64,000 bases of DNA, taken from positions 62,001 to 126,000 of the forward strand of contig DATIYT010000071.1 of NCBI GenBank assembly GCA_035517495.1, read 5' to 3'. This document shows, piece after piece, positions 63,715 through 64,000 of the stretch. Source of the stretch: DASZHJ01 sp035517495 (lineage in GTDB: Bacteria; Pseudomonadota; Alphaproteobacteria; ATCC43930; CGMCC-115725). The notes beneath the pieces are model-generated. The model did not search any database and was not told the DNA's origin. It saw only the letters and a list, made by a program, of their open reading frames with translations. Position numbers and translations under genes: made by a program. Each line of letters starts with the position of its first letter. Positions within the stretch are counted from its first letter, which is position 1.

Positions 63715-64000
63715 ATGTCAAACCGCTTGATCGCCGCCTTGATCCTTGTCATCTGCGGTGCGGCGGGCGCCGCCTATGCCGACTCGGGCCCGTTCGTCGG
63801 CGAATGGCATTGGAACCCGGCTCAATCGCAGACTGCTCCGGGCGAGACGCCGCCCAAGGCCATCGTGCTCAGTATCGCGAGCGCCGATGTCGCGCATGTG
63901 CAATGGACCGTCACAGTCACCGATCCCAGCGGCCAGCAACATGTCGAATCCCTTTCCGCAACAGGCGACGGCAAAGCGGTACAGATAGCCGGATCGCCTC
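63715..64000 (+). CDS. Hypothetical exported protein (partial, 3' end outside window)
   Basis: An open frame running off the right edge, at least 95 codons. ATG 63715 has GGGGAG 9 bases upstream; ATG 63706 in frame overlaps that site. The start is a signal peptide (RLIAALILVICGAAGAAYA) with probable cleavage at AYA. The mature part begins DSGPFVGEWHWNPAQSQTAP and resembles lipocalin or calycin-like exported proteins only in a very general way. No firm family. Confidence 0.7.
   Translation, partial: MSNRLIAALILVICGAAGAAYADSGPFVGEWHWNPAQSQTAPGETPPKAIVLSIASADVAHVQWTVTVTDPSGQQHVESLSATGDGKAVQIAGSP

Overview
This is a GC-rich, gene-dense bacterial chromosome segment, most likely from an alphaproteobacterium (Hyphomicrobiales or Rhodospirillales; I cannot be more precise). 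The pointers are an alphaproteobacterial-type RecA, the icd - alaS - recA neighbourhood, a DUF1491 gene (a family I know from alphaproteobacteria), a DUF1499 gene, and a thiO-thiS-thiG operon. I see no rRNA, tRNA, CRISPR array, transposase, phage gene or plasmid function. I also see no gene that I recognise as a DNA-binding transcription regulator.

Layout. 1-7051: a catabolic group with hydantoinase/oxoprolinase-type HyuA (cut by the window edge) and HyuB, an M20 amidohydrolase, an isocitrate/isopropylmalate-type dehydrogenase and an Asp/Glu-racemase-family isomerase. 7230-10360: an EmrA/EmrB-type efflux pair. 10629-17341: an EamA exporter, an M81 (MlrC-like) peptidase, an amidase, a VOC protein, an enolase-superfamily enzyme and an amidohydrolase. 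17414-22195: a TPR/O-GlcNAc-transferase-like protein, a short-chain dehydrogenase and a second DHA2 efflux pump. 22220-27348: a branched-chain amino-acid-type (Liv) ABC importer in which LivM and LivG are one protein. 27624-36447: a tightly overlapping eleven-gene operon (the most interesting part). It holds a two-subunit UxaA/SuyAB-type lyase, a succinate-dehydrogenase-like iron-sulfur subunit with two membrane anchors, a NitT/TauT-type ABC importer, a two-subunit class I fumarase/tartrate-dehydratase-type hydratase and a flavoprotein subunit. 36524-44878: an acyl-CoA dehydrogenase, VOC, alpha/beta hydrolase, epimerase, M24 peptidase, small conserved proteins, a LysM protein and a LOG-family protein. 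44911-47825: an orphan molybdenum-hydroxylase large subunit coupled to a cupin. 47948-57473: housekeeping genes icd, an FkbM methyltransferase, alaS, thiOSG behind a TPP riboswitch, a secreted protein and recA. 57775-64000: a serine hydrolase, palindromic repeats, cupin, VOC genes, katG and a partial secreted protein.

How the genes work together. The 27624-36447 operon contains all parts needed to import an organic acid and act on it without CoA activation. These are an ABC importer, a membrane-bound quinone-linked dehydrogenase of the Sdh/Frd type, an iron-sulfur hydratase and a lyase/dehydratase. The substrate cannot be read from the sequence; a hydroxylated or sulfonated C3-C5 acid is my inference. 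The left-hand genes look like opening and hydrolysis of cyclic amides or peptide-like amides. Genes with 1-8 base overlaps (GTGA, ATGA, TTGA) are common here, which indicates translational coupling.

Decay and repeats are visible. There is a truncated DNA-glycosylase remnant (42103-42387) and a 3' fragment of a VOC gene (59480-59635). A repeat supplies the C-terminal tail of ThiO (54189-54290), and two adjacent palindromic elements follow the serine hydrolase (58837-58995).
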